This document shows positions 57,073 through 64,000 of a DNA stretch of 64,000 nucleotides, in pieces; the first letter of the stretch is position 1, and the number at the start of each line of letters is the position of its first letter. Made by a program: the position numbers and the translations under genes. The DNA lies in the NCBI RefSeq assembly GCF_039548895.1, contig NZ_JBCLVG010000002.1. One strand, 5' to 3'. The DNA comes from Orlajensenia stereocauli (GTDB lineage Bacteria; Actinomycetota; Actinomycetes; Actinomycetales; Microbacteriaceae). The notes beneath the pieces were generated by a model. It had not been told where the DNA came from, did not search any database, and saw only the letters and a list, made by a program, of their open reading frames with translations.

Positions 57073-58706
57073 GCGGCCTCGGCTCGCTGCTGCGTCAGCG
57101 CTTCCGCCGCGACCGCATCCAGCTGCTCGTCTGGGTGCTGGGGTTCGCAGCCCTGGCCTCTGTCGGGCACTCGGCCGTCTCGCAGAGCTACGGCACGCCG
57201 AAGGATCGCGCCGGAGTCATCGTGCTGCTCGAGCAGACGCCGAGCGTGCTCGTGTTGCGCGGCACCCCGCAGGGCACGCAGACCGACGCCTTCCAGTTCA
57301 TGCTGCTGTTCGCATTCCTCGGAGTGATGATCGGCCTCATGGCCACGTTCCTCGCCGTGCGGCACACCCGCGGCGATGAGGAGCAGGGCCGCGCCGAGCT
57401 GGTCGAGTCGACGCCGGCCGGGCGGATCACGCCCCTCATCGCCACGGCCCTCGAGGGTGTCATCGCCGTCGCCGCGATCGGGATCGTCAACGCCGCGGGC
57501 TTCGTTCTCTACGGGGCGGATGCCGGCGCCGCTGTCCTCGCGGGTCTCGCCCTTGCCTCCGTCGGCCTCTGCTTCCTCGGCATCGGCCTCCTGTCGGCGC
57601 AGATCATGCGCACCTCGCGCGGCGCGAACGGCCTGGCCGCCGCACTCGTCGCTGCCGCATACATGGTGAGGGGAATCGGCGACGCGACCGGAACCGTCGA
57701 CTCCGACGACCCGCTCAGCATGACCGCGGGCTGGGTGAGTTGGCTCTCGCCCATCGGCTGGGGCCAGCGCACCAGCCCGTTCTCCGACCCGACGGTGTGG
57801 CCGGCCCTGCTCGGCGTCGCCCTCGGTGCGATCGCCTTCGCGGGTGCTCTCGCCCTCCGCTCGAGTCGCGACATCGACTCGAGCATCATCCGCGAACGCG
57901 CCGGTCGAGCGCAGGCCCACGCGACCCTCGCCGGCCCGATCGCCCTCGTCTGGCGCCAGCTGCGCAACCCGACCATCGGCTGGCTCGTGGCTGCGGCGCT
58001 CTTCGGGCTGCTGGTCGGCAGTCTCAGCGAGACCCTGACCGCAAGCGCTCCAGCCGATGTGAAGGAGAACCTGGGCGACACTGTCGGCAGCATCGCCGGG
58101 CCGAACGCGCACGGCGACCTCGTGGACCTGTTCATCGTCGCGATGTTCTCGGTGATCGGCGCCATAGCGGCGGTCTGCGCCGTGCAGTCCGTTGCACGAG
58201 CCAGACAGGACGAGGCCAACGGCACGGCCGAGATCGTGCTCTCCACAGCGGTCTCCCGCATCCGCTGGTTCGTCGCCTATCTCGTGATCGCCGTCGTCTC
58301 GACGGTGCTGGTCGTCGGCGTCGCCGTGCTCGGCGCCATCGCCGGCGCCGCCGGAGCCGGAGCGCCGTCGGGTACCGTCGACACGATCACCTCGGCCGCG
58401 CTGGCGCAACTGCCGGCCGTGTTCCTGCTACTCGCCCTGGTGGCGCTGGTGTTCGCCCTCCTGCCGCGGCTCACGATCGGCCTCGGCTGGACACTGCTGC
58501 TCCTGGCGATCCTCATCGGCCAGTTCGGCGGACTCTTCGGGCTGCCCGACTGGGCGCGCGACCTCTCGCCGTTCAGCCATACGCCAGTCGTCACCGAGGC
58601 GAACGCCGACTGGGGACCGGCGTGGGTGATGCTCGGCCTCGCCGTCGTCGTGGCTGCGGCATCCGTTCTGCTCGTGCGTCGTCGCGACGTGGCACTCGGA
58701 GGGTGA
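57069..58706 (+). CDS. ABC exporter permease (polyketide antibiotic exporter-like)
   Basis: 545 aa with about twelve membrane helices in two six-helix halves. The cytoplasmic N-terminus GLGSLLRQRFRRDRIQLLVWVLGF and the conserved loop RHTRGDEEQGRAELVESTPAGR mirror ARQDEANGTAEIVLSTAVSRIRW in the second half, indicating an internal duplication. Overlaps the ATPase gene (ATGA) and is followed by the MarR-like gene. Large single-chain permeases of this kind export tetronasin-type polyketides in Streptomyces. Confidence 0.92.
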   Translation: MSGLGSLLRQRFRRDRIQLLVWVLGFAALASVGHSAVSQSYGTPKDRAGVIVLLEQTPSVLVLRGTPQGTQTDAFQFMLLFAFLGVMIGLMATFLAVRHTRGDEEQGRAELVESTPAGRITPLIATALEGVIAVAAIGIVNAAGFVLYGADAGAAVLAGLALASVGLCFLGIGLLSAQIMRTSRGANGLAAALVAAAYMVRGIGDATGTVDSDDPLSMTAGWVSWLSPIGWGQRTSPFSDPTVWPALLGVALGAIAFAGALALRSSRDIDSSIIRERAGRAQAHATLAGPIALVWRQLRNPTIGWLVAAALFGLLVGSLSETLTASAPADVKENLGDTVGSIAGPNAHGDLVDLFIVAMFSVIGAIAAVCAVQSVARARQDEANGTAEIVLSTAVSRIRWFVAYLVIAVVSTVLVVGVAVLGAIAGAAGAGAPSGTVDTITSAALAQLPAVFLLLALVALVFALLPRLTIGLGWTLLLLAILIGQFGGLFGLPDWARDLSPFSHTPVVTEANADWGPAWVMLGLAVVVAAASVLLVRRRDVALGG

Positions 58707-58777
58707 CGATGGCCCGGCCGACCCGGCACGTGCGCGCTGCGGATGCCGCCCCCACCCGCCCCTGAAAGGATGACTGC

Positions 58778-59254
58778 ATGGCACGAGACGACAAGGGCGT
58801 GAACGACTTCGTCGAGCAGTCGGCGGCCGCGATGACCGCAGCCGGATTCCCGCGCATGCCCGCGCGCGTGCTCATGGCGCTGATGGTGGCCGATGGGCCC
58901 GGCCTCACTGCGCAGGAGCTGGGCGACCGTCTCGGCGCCAGCGCCGCCGCCATCTCGGGTGCCGTGCGCTACCTGCAGACAGTGCGGATGATCCGCCGCG
59001 TCTCGCAGCCGGGCTCGCGCCGGGACCTCTACGAGCTGCCGGAGGACTCCTGGTACACGGCGTCCATCGGCAAGAACGCGCTCTACGACCTGATCGAGCA
59101 GCTGGCCGCCAAGGCCGTCGTCTCGATCGACGATCCGGCATCCGCCGCCTCGAAGCGGGTGCAGGAGATGAGCGACTTCTTCGTCTTCATCCAGCGCCGC
59201 CTGCCCGAAGTGCTCGAGGAATGGGAAGCCGAACGGCGTGGCTCCGCCCGCTGA
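58778..59254 (+). CDS. MarR-like (GbsR-type) transcriptional regulator
   Basis: 158 aa. Winged helix (GFPRMPARVLMALMVADGPGLTAQELGDRLGASAAAISGAVRYLQTVRMIRRVSQPGSR with wing RRDLYELPEDSWY), followed by helices for dimerisation. It follows the ABC permease by 71 nt, so it most likely controls the exporter, perhaps through the TTCACAA-AA-TTGTGAA site. The TGA stop falls in a short tandem repeat (CCGCTGACGC-like, three copies from 59247). Confidence 0.88.
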   Translation: MARDDKGVNDFVEQSAAAMTAAGFPRMPARVLMALMVADGPGLTAQELGDRLGASAAAISGAVRYLQTVRMIRRVSQPGSRRDLYELPEDSWYTASIGKNALYDLIEQLAAKAVVSIDDPASAASKRVQEMSDFFVFIQRRLPEVLEEWEAERRGSAR

Positions 59255-59348
59255 CGCCCGCTGACGCCTGCTGACGCCTGCCGCCCGTCATCGGTGCCGC
59301 CGAGGTGACGCTGATCGACCTCGATGCGCCCACGAGCGTCGATTCGCG

Positions 59349-59882
59349 TCACGTCGACAGCCGCTTGACCATCTCCAGCTCGAGCTTCGCCGGATCGAGG
59401 TTGTACGGGATCTCGGCGTCGGTGCGCTCGAAGCCGCGGCGCTCGTACGCGGCGATGGCGCGGGCGTTGTCCTCGTGAACATGAAGCGTCAGGGTGTCGC
59501 CGTGAGTGCGCGCCCAGGCCTCGATGCCGGCGAGCAGGGCATCGGTCACACCGGCGTCGCGTCCCCGAACGTCTGGCGCTACATAGACGCCGACGAGCAG
59601 GGGTCCGGCCTCATGGCCGTCGGCACCGTCGGCGGCATCCGGCAGGTAGCCGGCCATCGCGCCGATCCATCGGCCGCTCTCGTCGATCGCCACGAGCGAG
59701 GTGCCGTGGTCGGTGAGTCCCCGGGCGCCGCGCATGCGCCACTCCGACTCGGGCTCCTCGAGGGCGTGTCCCCGCGTCTCGGCATAGGCGATCGGGGTGT
59801 CGGCGAGCATCTCGAGGCGGAGTGCACGCACCTGCTCCCAATCGTCGGCGACGGTCGGACGGATGCTGAAGGCCAGGGTCAT
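59349..59882 (-). CDS. GNAT-family N-acetyltransferase
   Basis: 177 aa from ATG 59882. The fold begins IRPTVADDWEQVRALRLEMLADTP; the acetyl-CoA loop is VYVAPDVRGRDAGVTDALL near residue 100-118, and the last strand LHVHEDNARAIAAYERRGFERT is typical. The Q/RxxGxG/A loop is slightly altered (RGRDAG). Substrate unknown. A short ORF at 59893-60006 ends 10 nt upstream on the same strand. Confidence 0.88.
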   Translation of the reverse strand: MTLAFSIRPTVADDWEQVRALRLEMLADTPIAYAETRGHALEEPESEWRMRGARGLTDHGTSLVAIDESGRWIGAMAGYLPDAADGADGHEAGPLLVGVYVAPDVRGRDAGVTDALLAGIEAWARTHGDTLTLHVHEDNARAIAAYERRGFERTDAEIPYNLDPAKLELEMVKRLST

Positions 59883-59892
59883 CCCGACGACA

Positions 59893-60006
59893 TTACCGGC
59901 GCCAGCGCAGCCACTTCTCCGCGACGGCCGTGTCGAGGTCGACACCCTCGTGACGGGCGAGCAGCAGCACGTGCGCGGGGACATCCGTCAGATCGATGAT
60001 CTCCAT
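59893..60006 (-). CDS. Possible 37-residue protein between yccF and the GNAT gene
   Basis: ATG at 60006, TAA at 59893-59895: MEIIDLTDVPAHVLLLARHE... ending EKWLRWRR. About nine in ten third positions are G or C, as in real genes here, and the composition is balanced, with an amphipathic helix and a Trp/Arg C-terminus. It fits neatly between yccF (34 nt upstream) and the GNAT gene (10 nt downstream), suggesting an operon. No strong RBS is visible, and chance in GC-rich DNA cannot be excluded. Confidence 0.4.
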   Translation of the reverse strand: MEIIDLTDVPAHVLLLARHEGVDLDTAVAEKWLRWRR

Positions 60007-60040
60007 CGGGCCAGTCCGCCCGGATACGACCGCGCGACAC

Positions 60041-60415
60041 CTACCGCTGATCGATGATCTGCTTGCCGAGCGGCGCCAGCGAGACCGGGATCATCTTGAG
60101 GTTGGCCCAGGCGAACGGGATGCCGATGATCGTGATGGCCAGCGCCGCAGCCGAGACGACGTGGGCGATGGCGAGCCACAGTCCGGCGACGACGAACCAG
60201 ATCACGTTGCCGATGAAGGAGAGGGCGCCGGAGGTCGGCGTCGCCACGACGGTGCGACCGAACGGCCAGAGAGCGTAGAGCGCGATGCGGAACGAGGCGA
60301 TGCCGAACGGGATCGTGATGATGAGGATGCAGCAGATGACACCGGCGGCGACGTAGCCGAGGAACAGCCAGAAGCCCGAGAGCACGAGCCAGATGATGTT
60401 CAGGAGCAGTCGCAT
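60041..60415 (-). CDS. YccF-domain membrane protein
   Basis: 124 aa from ATG 60415. Two YccF repeats: LLNIIWLVLSGFWLFLGYVAAGVICCILIITIPFGIASFRIA and FIGNVIWFVVAGLWLAIAHVVSAAALAITIIGIPFAWANLKMIPVSLAPLG. Each has two helices and the IPFG/A motif. Function unknown; inner-membrane location certain from hydrophobicity. Divergent from the M13 peptidase gene. Confidence 0.92.
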   Translation of the reverse strand: MRLLLNIIWLVLSGFWLFLGYVAAGVICCILIITIPFGIASFRIALYALWPFGRTVVATPTSGALSFIGNVIWFVVAGLWLAIAHVVSAAALAITIIGIPFAWANLKMIPVSLAPLGKQIIDQR

Positions 60416-60477
60416 GGAGTCATTCAAGCAGTCGGATGCTGGGTGTACGCCCGGGCGCGGCCAATAGGCTGAACGCC

Positions 60478-62454
60478 ATGACCGATGCTCTCAGCTCTGG
60501 AATCGACCTCGACGAACTCGACGCAGGTATCCGCCCGCAGGACGACCTGTTCAGGCACGTCAACGGCAAGTGGATCGAACGCACCGAGATCCCAGCGGAC
60601 AAGGCCCGCTACGGCTCGTTCTACCTCCTGCACGAGGAGGCCGAGAAGGCCGTGCGCGACATCATCGTGGAGTCTGCGGATGCCGGAGCCGACGCCTCCG
60701 TCGAGGAGCGCAAGGTGGGCGACCTCTACGCCAGCTTCATGGACGAGGAGCGCATCGAGGAGCTGAGAGCGACACCCATCGCCGAGCAGCTGGCGCTCGC
60801 GGCGTCAGTCCGCTCCATCCCCGACCTGCTGAGCGCCCTCGGCTCTCTCGAGCGCGCCGGAACCAGCGGCTTCGCCCAGCTCTTCGTCGACAACGACCCG
60901 GGAAACCCCGAGCGCTACCTCGTGTTCGTCGAGCAGGGCGGAATCGGCCTGCCCGACGAGAGCTACTTCCGAGATGAGAAGTTCGCGGAGATCCGCGAGA
61001 AGTACCAGGCCCACCTCGCCCGCATGTTCGGTCTCGCGGGCCTCGACGACGCCGAGGCCCGCGCCGCCCGCGTCTTCGAGCTCGAGGCGGCCATCGCCGC
61101 CCAGCACTGGGACAACGTCGCATCGCGCGACAGCGAGAAGACCTACAACCTCACCACGTGGGCGGATGCCGCCGCGTCGGCGTCGGCGGCATCCGGAGCC
61201 GACCTCGACGTCTGGTTCGACGCGCTCAGTGCCCCGGCCGGCTCCTTCGACGAGCTCGTCGTTCGCCAGCCCTCCTTCCTCGCAGGCCTCGGCACCCTGC
61301 TCGACGAGGCGCACCTCGAGGCCTGGCGCGACTGGCTGGCATGGCAGGTCATCCGCTCGAACTCGGCGTACCTCTCGACGGCATTCGTCGAGGCGAACTT
61401 CGACTTCTACGGCCGCACGCTCACGGGCACCCCGTCGATGCGCGACCGATGGAAGCGCGGCGTCTCGCTCGTCGAGGGCGCCATGGGTGAGGCCGTCGGG
61501 CGCATCTACGTCGAGCGCCATTTCCCGGCGGAGTCGAAGACCGCCATGGACGTGCTCGTGGCCAACCTCGTCGAGGCCTACCGCCAGTCGATCACCGGCC
61601 TCGACTGGATGAGCGCCGAGACCCGCGAGCGAGCCCTCGACAAGCTCGAGAAGTTCACGCCCAAGATCGGCTTCCCGGTGAAGTGGCGCGACTACTCGGC
61701 CCTCGACATCCGCTCCGGCGACCTCGTCGCCAACGTGCGTGCCACGAGCGAATTCGAGTTCAACCGCGAGCTCGGCAAGATCGGCAAGCCGCTCGACCGC
61801 GACGAGTGGTTCATGACCCCGCAGACCATCAACGCGTACTACAACCCCGGCTTCAACGAGATCGTGTTCCCGGCGGCCATCCTGCAGTTCCCGTTCTTCG
61901 CCCCCGATCGGGATGCCGCAGCGAACTACGGCGCGATCGGCGCCGTGATCGGCCACGAGATCGGGCACGGCTTCGACGACCAGGGATCGAAGTACGACGG
62001 CGACGGCCGCCTCACCGACTGGTGGACCGAGGCGGACCGCGCCGCCTTCGAGGAGCGCACCTCATCGCTCATCGCCCAGTACGACGCGCTCGCGCCCCTG
62101 CAGGTGCCCGAGCACCACGTGAGCGGCGCGCTCACCATCGGCGAGAACATCGGCGACCTCGGTGGCCTCGCCATCGCGTGGAAGGCCTACCTGATCTCGC
62201 TCGATGGCCAAGAGCCCCCCGTCATCGACGGCCTCACCGGAGCGCAGCGCTTCTTCCTGTCGTGGGCGCAGGCCTGGCAGCTCAAGGCGCGTGACGAGGA
62301 GGTCGTCCGCCTCATCGCGATCGACCCGCACTCGCCGAACGAGTTCCGCTGCAACCAGATCGTGCGCAACATCGACGAGTTCTACACGACCTTCGACGTG
62401 CGGCCGACGGATGCCCTGTGGCTGGCCGAGGAGGATCGCGTCACCATCTGGTGA
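60478..62454 (+). CDS. M13-family zinc metallopeptidase (PepO/neprilysin-like)
   Basis: 658 aa from ATG 60478. N-terminal IRPQDDLFRHVNGKWIERTEIPADKARYGSF is the family opening. Zinc motif HEIGHGFDDQGSKYDGDG near residue 493, a third ligand in GENIGDLGGLAIAW, and the conserved NAYYNP substrate segment near residue 450 (MTPQTINAYYNPGFNEIVFPAAIL). It ends with the family's terminal Trp (VTIW). No signal peptide, so like lactococcal PepO it is probably a cytoplasmic oligoendopeptidase. Confidence 0.95.
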   Translation: MTDALSSGIDLDELDAGIRPQDDLFRHVNGKWIERTEIPADKARYGSFYLLHEEAEKAVRDIIVESADAGADASVEERKVGDLYASFMDEERIEELRATPIAEQLALAASVRSIPDLLSALGSLERAGTSGFAQLFVDNDPGNPERYLVFVEQGGIGLPDESYFRDEKFAEIREKYQAHLARMFGLAGLDDAEARAARVFELEAAIAAQHWDNVASRDSEKTYNLTTWADAAASASAASGADLDVWFDALSAPAGSFDELVVRQPSFLAGLGTLLDEAHLEAWRDWLAWQVIRSNSAYLSTAFVEANFDFYGRTLTGTPSMRDRWKRGVSLVEGAMGEAVGRIYVERHFPAESKTAMDVLVANLVEAYRQSITGLDWMSAETRERALDKLEKFTPKIGFPVKWRDYSALDIRSGDLVANVRATSEFEFNRELGKIGKPLDRDEWFMTPQTINAYYNPGFNEIVFPAAILQFPFFAPDRDAAANYGAIGAVIGHEIGHGFDDQGSKYDGDGRLTDWWTEADRAAFEERTSSLIAQYDALAPLQVPEHHVSGALTIGENIGDLGGLAIAWKAYLISLDGQEPPVIDGLTGAQRFFLSWAQAWQLKARDEEVVRLIAIDPHSPNEFRCNQIVRNIDEFYTTFDVRPTDALWLAEEDRVTIW

Positions 62455-62679
62455 ACCGGGCATTTCCGGCTCGTTCCACCATGCTTCACTCATGATTCAC
62501 GTTCGAATGTGGATAACTCTGTGGAGACTGTGAATAGAACATGCCTACGCTCGACCCGAGTTGCGATGCGCACCGCATCCGGTCGGGTTATGCTGCCCTG
62601 AACCCCTTTCGCGTCACATCGGAAAGTGCACTGCGCCCGCACTCACGTTCGACGCCAGAGCCCCCACCGAGGAGCCCCG

Positions 62680-63588
62680 TTGACGATCCCCGCCATGGAG
62701 TCCGAGCGTCGCGCCCGGCACACCTCCCAGCGGGCAGGCCGCCACATCGGCGGCGACGCCGACGACAACTTCTCGCGCGGTTTCAGCGCGCTCGGTTCCC
62801 TTGCCGTGAGCGGCGTGCAGGTGTCGGCGCGGGCGACGGATCTCGCGTCGGGCCGCGTGCTGTTCTCGGTCGACGACCACGTGGTGATGCCGACCGCGAG
62901 CATCGGCAAGGTGCTGCTGCTCGTCGAGGTGGCCGCGCGCCTGTCGGACCCCGCCTTCAACGGCTACACCATCCTCGATCGGGAGACCGCCGACTTCGTG
63001 GGCGACTCCGGCATCTGGCAGCACCTGCAGGCCCCGGCCCTGCCGATCGCCGACCTCGCCGCTCTCGTGGGCGCCACCAGCGACAACCTGGCCACCAACG
63101 TGCTGATCCGCACCGTAGGCCTCGAATCGGTGCGGGCGCGCACCGAGGCCCTCGGTCTCAAGCGCACGGCCCTGCTCGACCTGGTGCGCGACCACCGCGG
63201 ACCCGACGACGCTCCGCAGCTGAGCATCGGTGCGGCCAGCGAGCTCACCTGGCTGTTCGCGTCGCTCGCGCGCGGCGAGATCGTGTCGAAGGAGGTGTCG
63301 CAGCGCGTCATCGGCTGGCTCTCGCTCAACGCCGACCTCTCGCTCGTCGCCAGCGCCTTCGGCCTCGACCCTCTCGCGCACAGGGGCGCCGACCACGGAA
63401 TCCTGCTGGTCAACAAGACCGGAGCCGACGGCGGCGTGCGCGCCGAGGTGGGCGTGCTCCGTGGCCCCCGCACCGCCGTCACCTACGCCGTGTCGATGTA
63501 CTTCGCAGACACCAACCTCCAGGCGCGTCTCGCGGTGCTCGACGGCATGCGCCAGGTCGGGCTCGATCTGCTGGAGTACGTGCACTGA
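62680..63588 (+). CDS. Serine hydrolase of the penicillin-recognising (class A beta-lactamase-like) fold
   Basis: 302 aa using TTG 62680, which has GAGGAG upstream; ATG 62695 is an alternative. All three motifs are present: S74-x-x-K77 (ASIGK), S134-D-N136, and K246-T-G248, with the first two spaced exactly as in class A enzymes. The deacylating Glu166-type motif is absent in the omega-loop region (DLVRDHRGPDD), and there is no signal peptide, so it is probably not a beta-lactamase acting outside the cell. Cytoplasmic peptidase or esterase is more likely. The preceding 225-nt gap contains one isolated TGTGGATAA. Confidence 0.82.
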   Translation: MTIPAMESERRARHTSQRAGRHIGGDADDNFSRGFSALGSLAVSGVQVSARATDLASGRVLFSVDDHVVMPTASIGKVLLLVEVAARLSDPAFNGYTILDRETADFVGDSGIWQHLQAPALPIADLAALVGATSDNLATNVLIRTVGLESVRARTEALGLKRTALLDLVRDHRGPDDAPQLSIGAASELTWLFASLARGEIVSKEVSQRVIGWLSLNADLSLVASAFGLDPLAHRGADHGILLVNKTGADGGVRAEVGVLRGPRTAVTYAVSMYFADTNLQARLAVLDGMRQVGLDLLEYVH

Positions 63589-63604
63589 ACACGACAGTGT
63601 TTCC

Positions 63605-64000
63605 GTGATCGCCTCGGTTCCCGACGTCGCCGACTGGATCGACGCCGCCCTGCAGCTCGAGGCCTCGCCGTATCGGGCCGATGCTGAGCGCGAACGCCTC
63701 GGCAGCGACCTCGACTTCTACGGAGCATCCGTCGGCATCGTGCGCGGCACAGTGCGGGACGCCGGTCGTCGCTACCCCGAGCTGGGCCACGACGAGGTCA
63801 CGGCGCTCAGCTCGGAGTTGTGGCGCCGCCCGGTCTTCGAGCGCCGCCTCGCCGCGGTGGTGCTGCTGCAGTCGCATGCTCGCGAGCTCATCGGAACCGA
63901 CCTCACTCGCATCGAGGGATTCGTGCGGGAGGGACGGATGCCGGAGCTCGTCGACCTGCTCGCCGTCGATGTGGTCGGCCCCATGCTGCGCGCCCTCGAC
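63605..64000 (+). CDS. DNA alkylation repeat protein (AlkD-like), truncated by window edge
   Basis: 132 residues from GTG 63605 to the window end, open. It opens IDAALQLEASPYRAD, then FYGASVGIVRGTVRDAGRRYPELGHDEVTALSSELWRRPVFERRLAAVVLLQSHARELI, the typical HEAT-like repeats of AlkD-type DNA glycosylases, which excise positively charged alkylated bases. Many actinobacterial homologues start this way. It begins 16 nt after the beta-lactamase-fold gene on the same strand and may be co-transcribed. The C-terminal half lies outside the window. Confidence 0.85.
   Translation, partial: MIASVPDVADWIDAALQLEASPYRADAERERLGSDLDFYGASVGIVRGTVRDAGRRYPELGHDEVTALSSELWRRPVFERRLAAVVLLQSHARELIGTDLTRIEGFVREGRMPELVDLLAVDVVGPMLRALD

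Noticed and set aside
62509..62518. TGTGGATAAC as a DnaA box or replication origin
   Set aside because: A single match without a cluster, AT-rich unwinding region or dnaA/dnaN neighbours.
62680..63588. Annotation as a class A beta-lactamase
   Set aside because: No Glu166 equivalent and no signal peptide despite SxxK, SDN and KTG.
1..64000. Insertion sequences, prophage, CRISPR arrays, rRNA or tRNA genes
   Set aside because: No transposase, integrase or phage structural genes, no regularly spaced repeat array and no tRNA/rRNA-like stretch recognised on either strand.

Overview
The window is high-GC DNA with strongly GC-biased third codon positions, many GTG starts, long spurious antisense frames, and gene families typical of Actinobacteria: NucS mismatch endonuclease, class A PBP with PASTA repeats, and a PEP carboxylase ending QNTG. 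The gene mix and a recurrent GGATGC/GCATCC word suggest the family Microbacteriaceae. I see no rRNA, tRNA, CRISPR, phage or transposase genes, so this looks like a chromosomal accessory/metabolic region.

Layout. 1-3782: an oxidative L-fucose catabolic operon (end of an aldo/keto dehydrogenase, then lactonase, diketo-acid hydrolase, SDR dehydrogenase and mutarotase) with a FadR-type regulator. 3912-10213: PASTA-type class A PBP, PEP carboxylase and a membrane J-domain protein. 10293-14194: an arsenic cluster with an aquaporin coupled to arsR, a divergent arsO, an ArsR-ArsC fusion and a separate arsC. Two operator types are visible, and no arsenite pump is present. 14401-17912: PHP phosphoesterase, membrane-tethered Mo-cofactor oxidoreductase and FMN reductase. 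18052-26284: a LacI-controlled glycan-use cluster (PfkB kinase, GH43 lipoprotein, ABC sugar importer, LacI, GH2) with matching operators before both transcription units.

26327-37126: small and membrane proteins, a secreted beta-helix glucanase-like enzyme, a secreted muralytic (SLT-like) protein, MarR with a lipase, a DNA/RNA endonuclease, a NYN RNase-like protein and a Cys-rich pentapeptide protein. 37262-50783: oligopeptidase B, an M6 metalloprotease, a DHA2 exporter, hydrolases, a ScbR-like TetR regulator, an SMP-30 lactonase, an HAD phosphatase and NucS. 50793-64000: an MFS/LacI divergon with a 28-bp double palindrome, M20 hydrolase, MATE exporter, ABC exporter with a MarR-like regulator, GNAT, a possible 37-residue ORF, YccF, an M13 peptidase, a penicillin-recognising-fold protein and a truncated DNA-alkylation-repeat protein.

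Intergenic DNA is rich in structure. A dispersed element with core GGCCTCAGYGAGCGG recurs in gaps, often beside hairpins, and several convergent gene pairs are separated by long inverted repeats that probably act as bidirectional terminators.
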